The position numbers and the translations under genes were made by a program. A DNA stretch of 13,289 bases from positions 1 through 13,289 of the forward strand of contig JAIRTU010000032.1 in NCBI GenBank assembly GCA_031254735.1. The letters are read 5' to 3'. Origin of the DNA: Bacteroidales bacterium (GTDB lineage: Bacteria > Bacteroidota > Bacteroidia > Bacteroidales > WCHB1-69). Below, piece after piece: positions 5,938-13,151 of this stretch. The notes below the pieces were generated by a model, which was given only the letters and a program-made list of their open reading frames with translations, was not told the DNA's origin and searched no databases. Position 1 is the first letter of the stretch, and each line of letters begins with the position of its first letter.

Positions 5938-6858
5938 TTATTTGTTCACTTGGAATGTTTTATCGCCATGCTTTATAAAGTTAACAATCTGTGTTGCGGC
6001 AGCCAAACCTGCATTGATATTGGCTTCGGCTGTTTCTGCACCCATTTTTTTGGGTGTTGTAAAGAAACGTGTACCAAATTTCGACTTCATCTCTTCGGCA
6101 TTCGCAGGAGAAATATCCGTACAATATTTCAAATCGGCACGTTCTTCCATCACTTTCACCATTTCTGCCTCGTTGATAACTTCTTTGCGAGCCGTATTTA
6201 CCAGACAACCGCCTTTTGGCATCTTCGACAAAAGATTGTATCCGATAGACCCTTTCGTCTGTTCGGTTGCAGGAATATGCAACGAGATGTAATGACAGGC
6301 AGCATACAGTTCTTCCTCCGATTGAACAGGCGTTACGCCTTCCGCTTTCATCTTGTCGGCAGCAATAAAAGGATCAAAAGCATAAATTTCCATACCAAAT
6401 CCTTTGGCGATATTGGCAACCAAACGACCGACATTTCCGTAGGCATGAATGCCCAACTTCTTGCCTTTGAGTTCTGAACCCGTACCCGGATTGAAACAGT
6501 TGCGAGCCATAAACACCATCATTCCGACAGCCAATTCCGCCACAGCGTTAGAGTTTTGTCCGGGAGTGTTCATTGCCACAATATTTTTTGCCGTACATGC
6601 CGCCAAATCCAAATTGTCGAACCCTGCACCTGCACGAACAACAATTTTCAGGTTTTTTGCTGCATCGATCACCTCTTTGGTTACTTTGTCGGAACGAACA
6701 ATCAATGCGTCCACATTGGCAACCGCCGCATAAAAATCCGACACATCGGTATATTTTTCCAACAATTGCAGTTCAAAGCCTGCATCTTCAACTATTTTAC
6801 GGATACCGTCCACCGCTGCTTTGGCAAACGGCTTCTCCGTTGCTACTAATACCTTCAT
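5938..6858 (-). CDS. serA: D-3-phosphoglycerate dehydrogenase, short form without ACT domain
   Basis: 306 residues, the length of a short (type III) 3-phosphoglycerate dehydrogenase with no regulatory ACT or ASB domain. It oxidises 3-phosphoglycerate to 3-phosphohydroxypyruvate with NAD, the entry to serine synthesis, in the cytoplasm. The Rossmann part contains the dinucleotide loop in GIHAYGNVGR (about 154-163). The catalytic Arg lies in NTARKEV and an acidic residue in the DIS region. Where most family members have TPHIG with the catalytic His, this protein has TPKKMGAETAEA, so Lys270 takes the His position. The same change is known in Bacteroidales homologues and in the Entamoeba enzyme, so this is a lineage variant and not damage. 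It starts 30 bp after serC, whose product it feeds, and shares its transcript. Without an ACT domain, serine feedback by the classical route is not expected. Confidence 0.93.
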   Translation of the reverse strand: MKVLVATEKPFAKAAVDGIRKIVEDAGFELQLLEKYTDVSDFYAAVANVDALIVRSDKVTKEVIDAAKNLKIVVRAGAGFDNLDLAACTAKNIVAMNTPGQNSNAVAELAVGMMVFMARNCFNPGTGSELKGKKLGIHAYGNVGRLVANIAKGFGMEIYAFDPFIAADKMKAEGVTPVQSEEELYAACHYISLHIPATEQTKGSIGYNLLSKMPKGGCLVNTARKEVINEAEMVKVMEERADLKYCTDISPANAEEMKSKFGTRFFTTPKKMGAETAEANINAGLAAATQIVNFIKHGDKTFQVNK

Positions 6859-6888
6859 CTTTTTGTTGATTTTTTGTCGGTTCGATTA

Positions 6889-7962
6889 TTATTTATTCAT
6901 TTTTTCAAATTCCTGCATACAGTCAACCAAAGCCTGAACGCTTTCTTTCGGGCAGGCATTGTAGACAGAAGCACGGAAACCGCCCACCGAACGATGTCCT
7001 TTAATTCCAACCATTCCTTTCGATTTGGCGAAATCCATAAATGCTTCTTCTTTGTTTTGGTATGGGTCTGCCATAACAAAACAAATATTCATAATAGAAC
7101 GCGATTCTTTTTCGGCAGTTCCGACAAACATTGTATTGCGATCGATTTCGTTGTACAATATGGCGGCTTTTTCTATATTGCGTTTGTGAATAGCGTTCAA
7201 ACCACCCAAATTTTTCACCCATTTCAAAGTTTCTTTCATCACGAAGATAGAAAACACAGGCGGCGTGTTAAACATCGAACTTTCTTTGATCTGTGTACGA
7301 TAATCGATCATGGTAGGTATTTTGCGGGATACTTTTCCCAAAATATCTTCCCGAACAATAACAAATGTAACTCCCGCAGGACCTACATTTTTCTGAGCGC
7401 CACCATAAATAAGTCCGTATTTGGAAACATTTACCGGACGGCTCATTATATCCGACGACATATCGGCAATCAAGGTAACAGGCGAATCCATATCGGTATG
7501 AATTTCTGTTCCGTAAATGGTGTTGTTGGTTGTGATGTGGAAATAGTCCGCATCTTTGGGAATTTCGTATCCTTTGGGGATATAAGTGTAATTTTTGTCG
7601 GCAGAAGAAGCCACTTTTACTACTTCGCCAAAAAACTCGGCTTCTTTGGCGGCTTTTTTCGCCCAAACACCTGTTTCTAAATACGCCGCTTTCTTCTCTA
7701 ACAGATTAAAAGGAACGGTCATAAACTGTGTACTTGCACCTCCGCCCAGAAAAAGGGTTTTGTATCCGTCGGGGATATTTAAAAGTTCTTTCCACAAGGC
7801 TTCGGTTTCGTCCATTACCGCTTGCCATTCTTTTGAACGATGAGAGACTTCTATTACAGACATGCCTGTTCCGACAAAATCTTTTAACGCCTCGATACTT
7901 GCATTGATAGCCTCTTTGGGCAAGACACAGGGTCCTGCATTGAAATTATGTACTGCTTTCAT
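6889..7962 (-). CDS. serC: Phosphoserine aminotransferase
   Basis: 357 residues, full family length. This PLP enzyme converts 3-phosphohydroxypyruvate and glutamate to O-phosphoserine and 2-oxoglutarate, the second step of serine synthesis; the same enzyme often acts in PLP synthesis. The start [18 protein letters not shown] and the conserved SHRSKEW motif at 40-46 are diagnostic. The phosphate-cup GGGAS is at 73-77, the PLP-binding Asp in LIADMSSD is about residue 167, and the Schiff-base Lys191 lies in [12 protein letters not shown]. The C-terminal [15 protein letters not shown] loop binds the substrate phosphate. It is the first gene of the pair with serA, preceded by a -7 box at 8020-8027. 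The phosphatase serB is not in the window. Nothing is unusual apart from the gene order, which is the common one in Bacteroidales. Confidence 0.96.
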   Translation of the reverse strand: MKAVHNFNAGPCVLPKEAINASIEALKDFVGTGMSVIEVSHRSKEWQAVMDETEALWKELLNIPDGYKTLFLGGGASTQFMTVPFNLLEKKAAYLETGVWAKKAAKEAEFFGEVVKVASSADKNYTYIPKGYEIPKDADYFHITTNNTIYGTEIHTDMDSPVTLIADMSSDIMSRPVNVSKYGLIYGGAQKNVGPAGVTFVIVREDILGKVSRKIPTMIDYRTQIKESSMFNTPPVFSIFVMKETLKWVKNLGGLNAIHKRNIEKAAILYNEIDRNTMFVGTAEKESRSIMNICFVMADPYQNKEEAFMDFAKSKGMVGIKGHRSVGGFRASVYNACPKESVQALVDCMQEFEKMNK

Positions 7963-8019
7963 ATTTATAGATTTTAAATTCTTGAAATTTTTATGTATTC
8001 TATTTTATAATAACTCCGA

Positions 8020-8027
8020 CAAAATTA
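8020..8027 (-). promoter_or_regulatory. Candidate -7 promoter box for serC-serA
   Basis: On the minus strand this is TAATTTTG, an exact TAnnTTTG match. Transcription would start near 8013, leaving about 50 nt of leader before the serC ATG at 7962. No TTTG lies at the usual -33 spacing, so the support is from one half only. Confidence 0.42.
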
Positions 8028-8064
8028 AGGAATAAAACAATAGGAAATGACATTTTTGATAAAT

Positions 8065-8084
8065 TTTATTTCCCTGAAAATAAA
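8065..8084 (-). terminator. Weak stem-loop after the CLC gene
   Basis: TTTATTT (8065-8071) and AAATAAA (8078-8084) pair around a 6-nt loop about 75 bp beyond the CLC stop codon. The stem is entirely A-T, and the RNA after it reads AUUUUAUC-like text without a solid U-tract. It may end the CLC transcript before the serC promoter, but on sequence alone this is weak. Confidence 0.25.
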
Positions 8085-8157
8085 CATCTTACGCACCACT
8101 CCAAAAAAAACACGTTATTTTTCGCATATATTGCGACAGCAGAACGGCATAATCTCA

Positions 8158-9933
8158 TCAATCTTCCGAAATTTTTTCAACAATTTCTCGGTACTTGGAA
8201 AAGAAATTGGCACGAGAAACAAAACCGTAATACCTGTTGTTTTCGTCCAAAACCACCATGTTGTACAAACCGCTTTCTTTAAACTTCACCGCCACATCTG
8301 CGATGTTTTCATGCGGGTCGATCGACACATTTGGCACAAAAGAAAGGTCTTTCGCCGTAATCGTATCGTACTTTTCGGGTTGGAATATTATTTCTCGAAC
8401 ATCGTCCAGAAAAACAATACCATAAAATCGACGTTCTTCGTCTACAAGCGGAAAAATATTTCGTGTGGAATGAGCAATCGTATCAACCAAATCGCGCAGC
8501 ATGGCGTCGGGAGATAATGTTTTGAAATTGTCTTCTATCAATTCTTCCACGTCCATTTTGCTGAGAGCGTGCTTGTCTTTGTGATGAGTAATCAAATTTC
8601 CCTCTTTTGCCAGACTTTTGGTATACACCGAAAATTTCTCAAACGGATACATCACCGCATTGGAAATCACTACCGTAATAATCAGCGGAAGCATCAATTG
8701 ATAACCTCCCGATATTTCCGCAATCAGGAATACGGCGGTGAGCGGTGCTTTCATCACGCTGCCCATAATACCTGCCATTCCCGCCAAGGTGAAATTTAAT
8801 ATGGATACATCAAAATGGAAAAGAGTATTGAGCAATATTGCCAAGAAACACCCCGCCACAGCACCCAAAAACAAAGAAGGAGCAAATACGCCTCCTATTC
8901 CGCCCGCACCGGTAGTAAATGCGGTGGCAAAAGTTTTGAGCATCAACAGCAAAAATAAAAACAATGGCAAAAGCCACGTATGATATTGAAAACGATAAAA
9001 CGGACTGTTGATAAATAATTTATGTATATCGTCGTGCATCATGGCGATAATGCTGTCGTAGCCTTCGCCGTAAAGCGACGGAAAGAAAAAGATTAAAACA
9101 CCCAACAGTATTCCGCCTGTCAATATGCGGATATACGATTTTTTTATTTTCTTGAAAAATCCTTCCACTTTTTCCGAAACACGCATAAAATATATGGAAT
9201 ATATCCCTGTAAATGCACCCAGAATAATATAAAAAAGGAGTTTCCCCATTTCAAAATTGATAGGCTCTACCGAATGAAACATAATGCTGCGTCCCAATGT
9301 AAGGTACGACATGCTGGTTGCCGTAACCGCCGAGACCAGCAAAGGAACCAACGATGCCGTGGTTAAATCCAACATCAACACTTCTATGGCGAATATCACC
9401 CCTGTTATGGGAGCATTAAAAATGGCAGCAACCGCAGCCGTAGAACCGCATGCCACCAATGTTATCACCGATTTATCGTTCAATTTGAAAAGCGATCCCA
9501 ATTGCGAGCCTATGGCAGAGCCTGTGAGAGTGATAGGCGCTTCCAAACCCACCGACCCGCCAAAACCTACGGTCAGGGTGCTGGAAATCACCGAAGAATA
9601 CATATTGTGCGATTTTATCTTTCCGTCGTTTTTTGCGATAGCATACAATATCTTGCTCACACCATGAGAAAGATCGTCTTTGACAAAAAATTTGAGATAC
9701 AACACCGTCAACGTGATCCCTATCATGGGAAATGCCAGATAGAGAAAGTTGAAATCTTTTTCGGGAAAAGCATTTTGAAGTATGGTCTGGGTAAAATGCA
9801 CGGTGTTTTTCAATATCACCGCCGCCAATCCTGCTATGATACTGACAAAAATACTCAGTATAAACACTTTGTTCCTGTCGGAGAGCGTTGTAAATCCGTC
9901 GGTTAAACGGTTGATATACTTGCTGATTTTCAT
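8158..9933 (-). CDS. CLC family chloride channel or transporter with C-terminal CBS pair
   Basis: 591 residues: a CLC membrane domain of about 20-440, then a cytoplasmic tail with two CBS motifs (about 460-520 and 530-590) that probably binds a nucleotide. The anion-path motifs are recognisable. GGSVGLEAP (125-133) carries the gating glutamate as Glu131, GGIGGVFAP is at 344-352, and Tyr437 in SVYTKSL aligns with the central Tyr445 of E. coli ClcA. The first motif, normally GSGIP, is SHGVS at 89-93. At the position of the internal proton glutamate (Glu203 in ClcA; IIEEM) this protein has AIEVL, so Val185 replaces it. Val here is typical of CLC channels and also occurs in some bacterial CLCs, so coupled proton exchange is doubtful. 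The start overlaps the upstream lipoprotein stop by 4 bp (ATGA), indicating coupled translation. The ion carried is not settled by sequence. Confidence 0.93.
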   Translation of the reverse strand: MKISKYINRLTDGFTTLSDRNKVFILSIFVSIIAGLAAVILKNTVHFTQTILQNAFPEKDFNFLYLAFPMIGITLTVLYLKFFVKDDLSHGVSKILYAIAKNDGKIKSHNMYSSVISSTLTVGFGGSVGLEAPITLTGSAIGSQLGSLFKLNDKSVITLVACGSTAAVAAIFNAPITGVIFAIEVLMLDLTTASLVPLLVSAVTATSMSYLTLGRSIMFHSVEPINFEMGKLLFYIILGAFTGIYSIYFMRVSEKVEGFFKKIKKSYIRILTGGILLGVLIFFFPSLYGEGYDSIIAMMHDDIHKLFINSPFYRFQYHTWLLPLFLFLLLMLKTFATAFTTGAGGIGGVFAPSLFLGAVAGCFLAILLNTLFHFDVSILNFTLAGMAGIMGSVMKAPLTAVFLIAEISGGYQLMLPLIITVVISNAVMYPFEKFSVYTKSLAKEGNLITHHKDKHALSKMDVEELIEDNFKTLSPDAMLRDLVDTIAHSTRNIFPLVDEERRFYGIVFLDDVREIIFQPEKYDTITAKDLSFVPNVSIDPHENIADVAVKFKESGLYNMVVLDENNRYYGFVSRANFFSKYREIVEKISED

Positions 9934-10379
9934 AGATTTGCGAGCGAATTGATCAAACTGAACGTAATAATGTATTCGTTTCCGTCTTCCGTAAATTTGA
10001 CTTTCAGGATATTATTTCTAAATTTTATAATCTCATAATCGCGAACCACGCGCCGGTACATGTTTTGAAAAGTAACATGCAGTATTTTTTTCCGATCTTG
10101 AAACTCCCAATGCCCGGAACTTTCTACATTAATATTGTCTTTGTAATAGGTGATAGTGATAATTCCGCCCGAAGTAAACATCAGCAACGTGTTTACGCTT
10201 TCTATGTAAGTAGGAAAATTATTCGACAAGATTTCTCCGTTTTTCTCGACGGAAGAAATATTCCACAATCCTTTAATCCGTTTTTCTACTTTCCGAAAAT
10301 TGATAAAAGGTCCCTCTTCATAACGGCAACCCGACAGCAAAAACATCAATAGAACGGCTGTTAATGTAATTTTTTTCAT
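9930..10379 (-). CDS. Small lipocalin-like lipoprotein
   Basis: 149 residues. MKKITLTAVLLMFLLSGC is a clear lipoprotein signal: basic start, hydrophobic core, lipobox LSGC with Cys18 as the acylated residue. The mature protein begins with acidic/aromatic text, then VEKRIKGLWNISSVEKNGE, the opening strand typical of the lipocalin-like lipoproteins abundant in Bacteroidales. Further on, HWEFQDRKKILHVTF and NEYIITFSLINS look like the alternating strands of a small beta-barrel. Ligand and role are unknown; a cell-envelope location is likely. The stop codon overlaps the start of the CLC gene by 4 bp, so the two are co-expressed. It is separated from the kinase-RapZ gene by 142 bp with its own -7 box candidate. 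Confidence 0.82.
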   Translation of the reverse strand: MKKITLTAVLLMFLLSGCRYEEGPFINFRKVEKRIKGLWNISSVEKNGEILSNNFPTYIESVNTLLMFTSGGIITITYYKDNINVESSGHWEFQDRKKILHVTFQNMYRRVVRDYEIIKFRNNILKVKFTEDGNEYIITFSLINSLANL

Positions 10380-10411
10380 GATATTGTATATTTTCTAAAT
10401 ATTAAAAATTT

Positions 10412-10419
10412 CAAACATA
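10412..10419 (-). promoter_or_regulatory. Candidate -7 promoter box for the lipoprotein-CLC pair
   Basis: On the minus strand this reads TATGTTTG, an exact TAnnTTTG box. Transcription would start near 10405, about 26 nt before the lipoprotein ATG at 10379. No -33 TTTG is found at standard spacing. The 142-bp gap upstream makes an internal promoter plausible. Confidence 0.4.
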
Positions 10420-10521
10420 ACGGCTTACGATTGTTTTCCGTTTGCAGCGTTCGCCGATTTTTGCAGAAATCAACCATAAAAAATTCATTTTTCCCAATAC
10501 TGTTTTGCACCATACAAGCAT

Positions 10522-12000
10522 TTATTTGATGTGCCATTTTTCTTGCATACAATGACACAGCTGCACTTCCACCGCCCGGTTTTTCTTTAAATAATCATGC
10601 AGTCGCTCCGCAAAATATACCGAGCGATGCTGTCCGCCCGTGCAGCCGAAACTGATCATTAAATGTTGGAATTTCCGCTCCGTATAATTATGTACCGCCA
10701 TATCCACAATCGATTTCACCTGTTGATAAAAAAGATTTACTTCCTGTTTTTCATTTAAATAATCTACCACTTCTCTGTTTTTTCCACTCAAAAATTTATA
10801 GGCGTCATATCGTCCCGGATTGGGCAAACAACGACAGTCGAACACAAATCCGCCGCCGTTGCCGCTTTGGTCGGCAGGGATTGATTCTTTAAACGAAAAA
10901 CTGTAAATACTTATTTTCAACGGAGGCGAAGAATAAGACTGCAACACTTCCGAATCTGCCAATTGTCGGAACACTTGCCACAAAACAGGTATCTCTATCG
11001 GAAGTTTGACATGATCGAGCAGGTATTGAAGATTTTTCAAAGCGTAGGGAATACTTTGCAAAAAATGCGTTTTCTTCTCATAAAATCCTCTAAATCCATA
11101 CGACCCCATCGCCTGCATAATGCGAACAAACACAAAAGCATCATAATATTTCTCAAAGTTTTGAGCCGCCGCAAACTGTGTCTTTTTCAGTTGAGAGACA
11201 TAATAATCCAACAACAAATTCCTCACCGATTGCGGCATGTTTGCTTTTCCGTCATACAACAAAGAAGCAACATCATATTGCAAAGCCCCTTTTCGTCCGC
11301 CCTGATAATCGATAAAATAAAGTTTACCGTTTTGTATCATAATGTTCCGCGACTGAAAATCACGGTACAGAAAAAAAGAGGCGTCGGCTTCCAACAGAAA
11401 ATCGGCTAAGGTGTTGAAATCGTTTTCCAAAAGTTGCTCATCGAAATTGATTTTTGCCAATTTGAGGAAATAATATTTAAAATAATTCAAATCCCACATC
11501 ACCGACTGCCTGTCGAATGCAGCACGCGGATAACACAGGCTGTAATCCAAGCCCTCGCCGCCGTATATTTGCATTTGCAACAAGCCGTCCAACGCCTGCT
11601 GATAGGTTGTGATTAACGATTCGGGAAAGTCGTCCGTACTTTGTCGCGTTTCGCACAAGAGTTGATACAGCGTTTGGTTTCCCAAATCTTCAACAAGATA
11701 AACATTCTTTTCAAGATTTTCGTTCAAGATATGCGGAACAGACATTCCTTTGCTTTTGAAATGACGCGAAAACTCGACAAACGCCCGATTTTCTTTTTTA
11801 TCTTCATTAAAAACACCCATGACAGAAATATCGTTTTGCTGCATGCGATAATATTTCCGTGCCGATCCCGATGCTTCCAACAGGGTTATTTGCCCGACTT
11901 CTTTTCGGAAAGTCGCAAAAAACAGGTCTTTCAAATCTTCCGTATGTCTGTTCATCGTATAATCATTCCATGGTTTGATTTTTCCAAAGAAAGAAAGCAA
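10522..12000 (-). CDS. AmgK-like sugar kinase fused to a RapZ C-terminal domain
   Basis: 492 residues in two domains. The N-terminal kinase (about 20-330) belongs to the APH/choline kinase fold. SGSARKYYR at 44-52 is the nucleotide loop, VEDLG at 103-107 the hinge, YRDFQSRN (212-219) the catalytic loop with Asp214 and Asn219, and Asp231 in IDYQGG binds metal. The usual His before RD is Tyr. This pattern matches AmgK, the anomeric MurNAc/GlcNAc kinase of Pseudomonas. The C-terminal part (361-488) aligns with the C-terminal domain of E. coli RapZ: VFDCRCLPNP, then GCTGGQHRSVYFAERL at 452-467. In RapZ that domain binds GlcN6P and the sRNA GlmZ; the RapZ N-terminal ATPase is absent. A role in amino-sugar salvage with metabolite sensing is inferred. 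Met16 is an alternative start closer to the domain. It lies 36 bp after the FKBP gene. Confidence 0.87.
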   Translation of the reverse strand: MLSFFGKIKPWNDYTMNRHTEDLKDLFFATFRKEVGQITLLEASGSARKYYRMQQNDISVMGVFNEDKKENRAFVEFSRHFKSKGMSVPHILNENLEKNVYLVEDLGNQTLYQLLCETRQSTDDFPESLITTYQQALDGLLQMQIYGGEGLDYSLCYPRAAFDRQSVMWDLNYFKYYFLKLAKINFDEQLLENDFNTLADFLLEADASFFLYRDFQSRNIMIQNGKLYFIDYQGGRKGALQYDVASLLYDGKANMPQSVRNLLLDYYVSQLKKTQFAAAQNFEKYYDAFVFVRIMQAMGSYGFRGFYEKKTHFLQSIPYALKNLQYLLDHVKLPIEIPVLWQVFRQLADSEVLQSYSSPPLKISIYSFSFKESIPADQSGNGGGFVFDCRCLPNPGRYDAYKFLSGKNREVVDYLNEKQEVNLFYQQVKSIVDMAVHNYTERKFQHLMISFGCTGGQHRSVYFAERLHDYLKKNRAVEVQLCHCMQEKWHIK

Positions 12001-12036
12001 TCGCTATGCTCTCGCAGGGTGAATGGGAATGTTTTT

Positions 12037-12633
12037 TTAGTTTACTTTAAACAATTCTATTTCAAATATCAATGTGGAATAGGGTTTGATAACGCCCATA
12101 TCGCGGTCGCCGTATGCGAGATGAGAAGGGATATAAAATTCAAATTTCGAGCCTTCGCTCATCAATTGAAGCCCTTCTGTCCACCCCTGAATTACCTGAT
12201 TAAGCGGAAATGTCATTGTTGAACCGCGAGCAACCGAAGAATCGAAAACCGTTCCGTCGATCAACTGTCCGTGATAATGTACTTCTACAATGTCGGTAGC
12301 AACAGGTTTTTTGCCAATACTCTCGGTGATTATCTTGTATTGCAGACCGCTGGCGGTTTCCCGGACGCCGGGTTTTTGTCGGTTGGCTTCCAAAAATGTA
12401 CGTTCTTCCCCCATTTCGACGGCTCTTCTTGCGAGTTCCTGCTCTTCAATTTCTGCTTGCAGTTGAGTGAATATTTGCGTAATTTCTTCGTCTGACAATT
12501 CCTGTTTTCTTCCGTTCAATGCATCTGAAACCCCTTTTGCAAAGACTTGCTCATCGACTTTGAAGTTCATACTCCGATAATTGATCCCTACTGCTATGCC
12601 TAACGCATACGATTTTTTTTCTTCTTGTGTCAT
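12037..12633 (-). CDS. FKBP-type peptidyl-prolyl isomerase, FklB/Mip-like
   Basis: 198 residues. It catalyses cis-trans isomerisation of Xaa-Pro bonds. The first 90 residues are helical (KKSYALGIAVGINY, then a charged helix of about 45-85), as in the dimerisation arm of FKBP22 and Mip. The FKBP domain follows at about 93-197: VEVHYHGQLIDGTVFDSS, the VIQGWTEGLQLMSEGSKFEFYIPSHLAYGDRDMG segment with the active-site Trp, and a closing LIFEIELFKV strand. There is no signal peptide, which points to the cytoplasm, like E. coli FklB and unlike the periplasmic FkpA. Homologues in Bacteroidales often have signal peptides, so this is the intracellular branch. A -7 box lies 25 bp upstream; the downstream kinase-RapZ gene is 36 bp away and probably shares the message. 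Confidence 0.93.
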   Translation of the reverse strand: MTQEEKKSYALGIAVGINYRSMNFKVDEQVFAKGVSDALNGRKQELSDEEITQIFTQLQAEIEEQELARRAVEMGEERTFLEANRQKPGVRETASGLQYKIITESIGKKPVATDIVEVHYHGQLIDGTVFDSSVARGSTMTFPLNQVIQGWTEGLQLMSEGSKFEFYIPSHLAYGDRDMGVIKPYSTLIFEIELFKVN

Positions 12634-12657
12634 ACTGTTATTTATATATTAACCGTG

Positions 12658-12665
12658 CAAAGGTA
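12658..12665 (-). promoter_or_regulatory. Candidate -7 promoter box for the FKBP gene
   Basis: On the minus strand this reads TACCTTTG within GTGTACCTTTGCA, an exact TAnnTTTG box. Transcription would begin near 12651 and give a leader of about 18 nt before the ATG at 12633. The same text lies before the ATPase gene and at 20-27. No -33 TTTG is evident. Confidence 0.55.
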
Positions 12666-13151
12666 CACAAAATAAATTAGCGATTAGCGATGTTTCAATT
12701 GTCGGAACTATGATTTGTGGGATTAATGAGATTAGGCTTTGTTGTTTCGTCATTAACCGGTTATCACTAACCTCTATTTTTTTGTCCTGCCCTCCGGGCA
12801 GCGGTTGGTTGGTGTGCCCTTTTCCGCAGGTCGATGACCTGCGGTTATGAAAATGTTGTCCTCCGGACAAACGAGACGTTTCTTTTGTGTGTGCGGGGTT
12901 AAACCTTTGAGGTTTCAAAAACCTCAAAGGTTTGGTTTTCATTATATTAATCATACTTCCGACAATATTCCGAACCGGGCAAGAGCCTAAGCCGAACGGA
13001 TTTATCGATAAGCATCAATGATACCGACAAAAATTGATATTATTATTCACTATTCGTTATTCACTGTCAAACGCCCCTAAATCCCTTAAAGGGGACTTTC
13101 ACGCCGTCTGAACCGGGATTTTTTTAATTACGAATGACGTTTTTTTTTTGT
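12666..13151. other. Gene-free mosaic of repeat-like pieces
   Basis: No real gene is seen; the 101-codon minus-strand frame in it is built from hairpin sequence. The pieces are: ATTAGCG twice in tandem (12676-12689); a perfect 10-nt palindrome TAACCGGTTA (12754-12763); the cluster of four hairpins at 12787-12933; TTATTCACT repeated at 13043-13051 and 13057-13065; and CCCCT/AGGGG arms at 13074-13078 and 13090-13094. Runs of A or T flank 13120-13150. The text resembles interspersed intergenic repeats of Bacteroidota genomes, an impression that a self-search of the genome would confirm or remove. Confidence 0.55.
12787..12933. repeat. Cluster of four short-loop hairpins
   Basis: Four perfect inverted repeats follow each other within 147 bp, each with a 3-nt loop. 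CTGCCC/GGGCAG spans 12787-12801 with loop TCC. CCGCAGGTC/GACCTGCGG spans 12824-12844 with loop GAT. TTGTCC/GGACAA spans 12856-12870, again with loop TCC. A 15-bp stem begins at 12901-12915 (AAACCTTTGAGGTTT) and closes at 12919-12933 with loop CAA. The stems are unrelated in sequence, so they are not copies of one unit. They lie between the partial membrane-protein gene and the FKBP promoter, and could act as terminators, RNA stability stems or REP-like targets. Confidence 0.85.

Noticed and set aside
6874..7680. 268-codon plus-strand frame opposite serC
   Set aside because: It is antisense to an intact, motif-complete serC and has the Phe/His/Asn-rich composition of an antisense shadow.
12649..12954. 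Minus-strand 101-codon frame upstream of the FKBP gene
   Set aside because: It consists almost wholly of the hairpin cluster and repeat-like text, shows no recognisable domain and would cover the FKBP promoter region.
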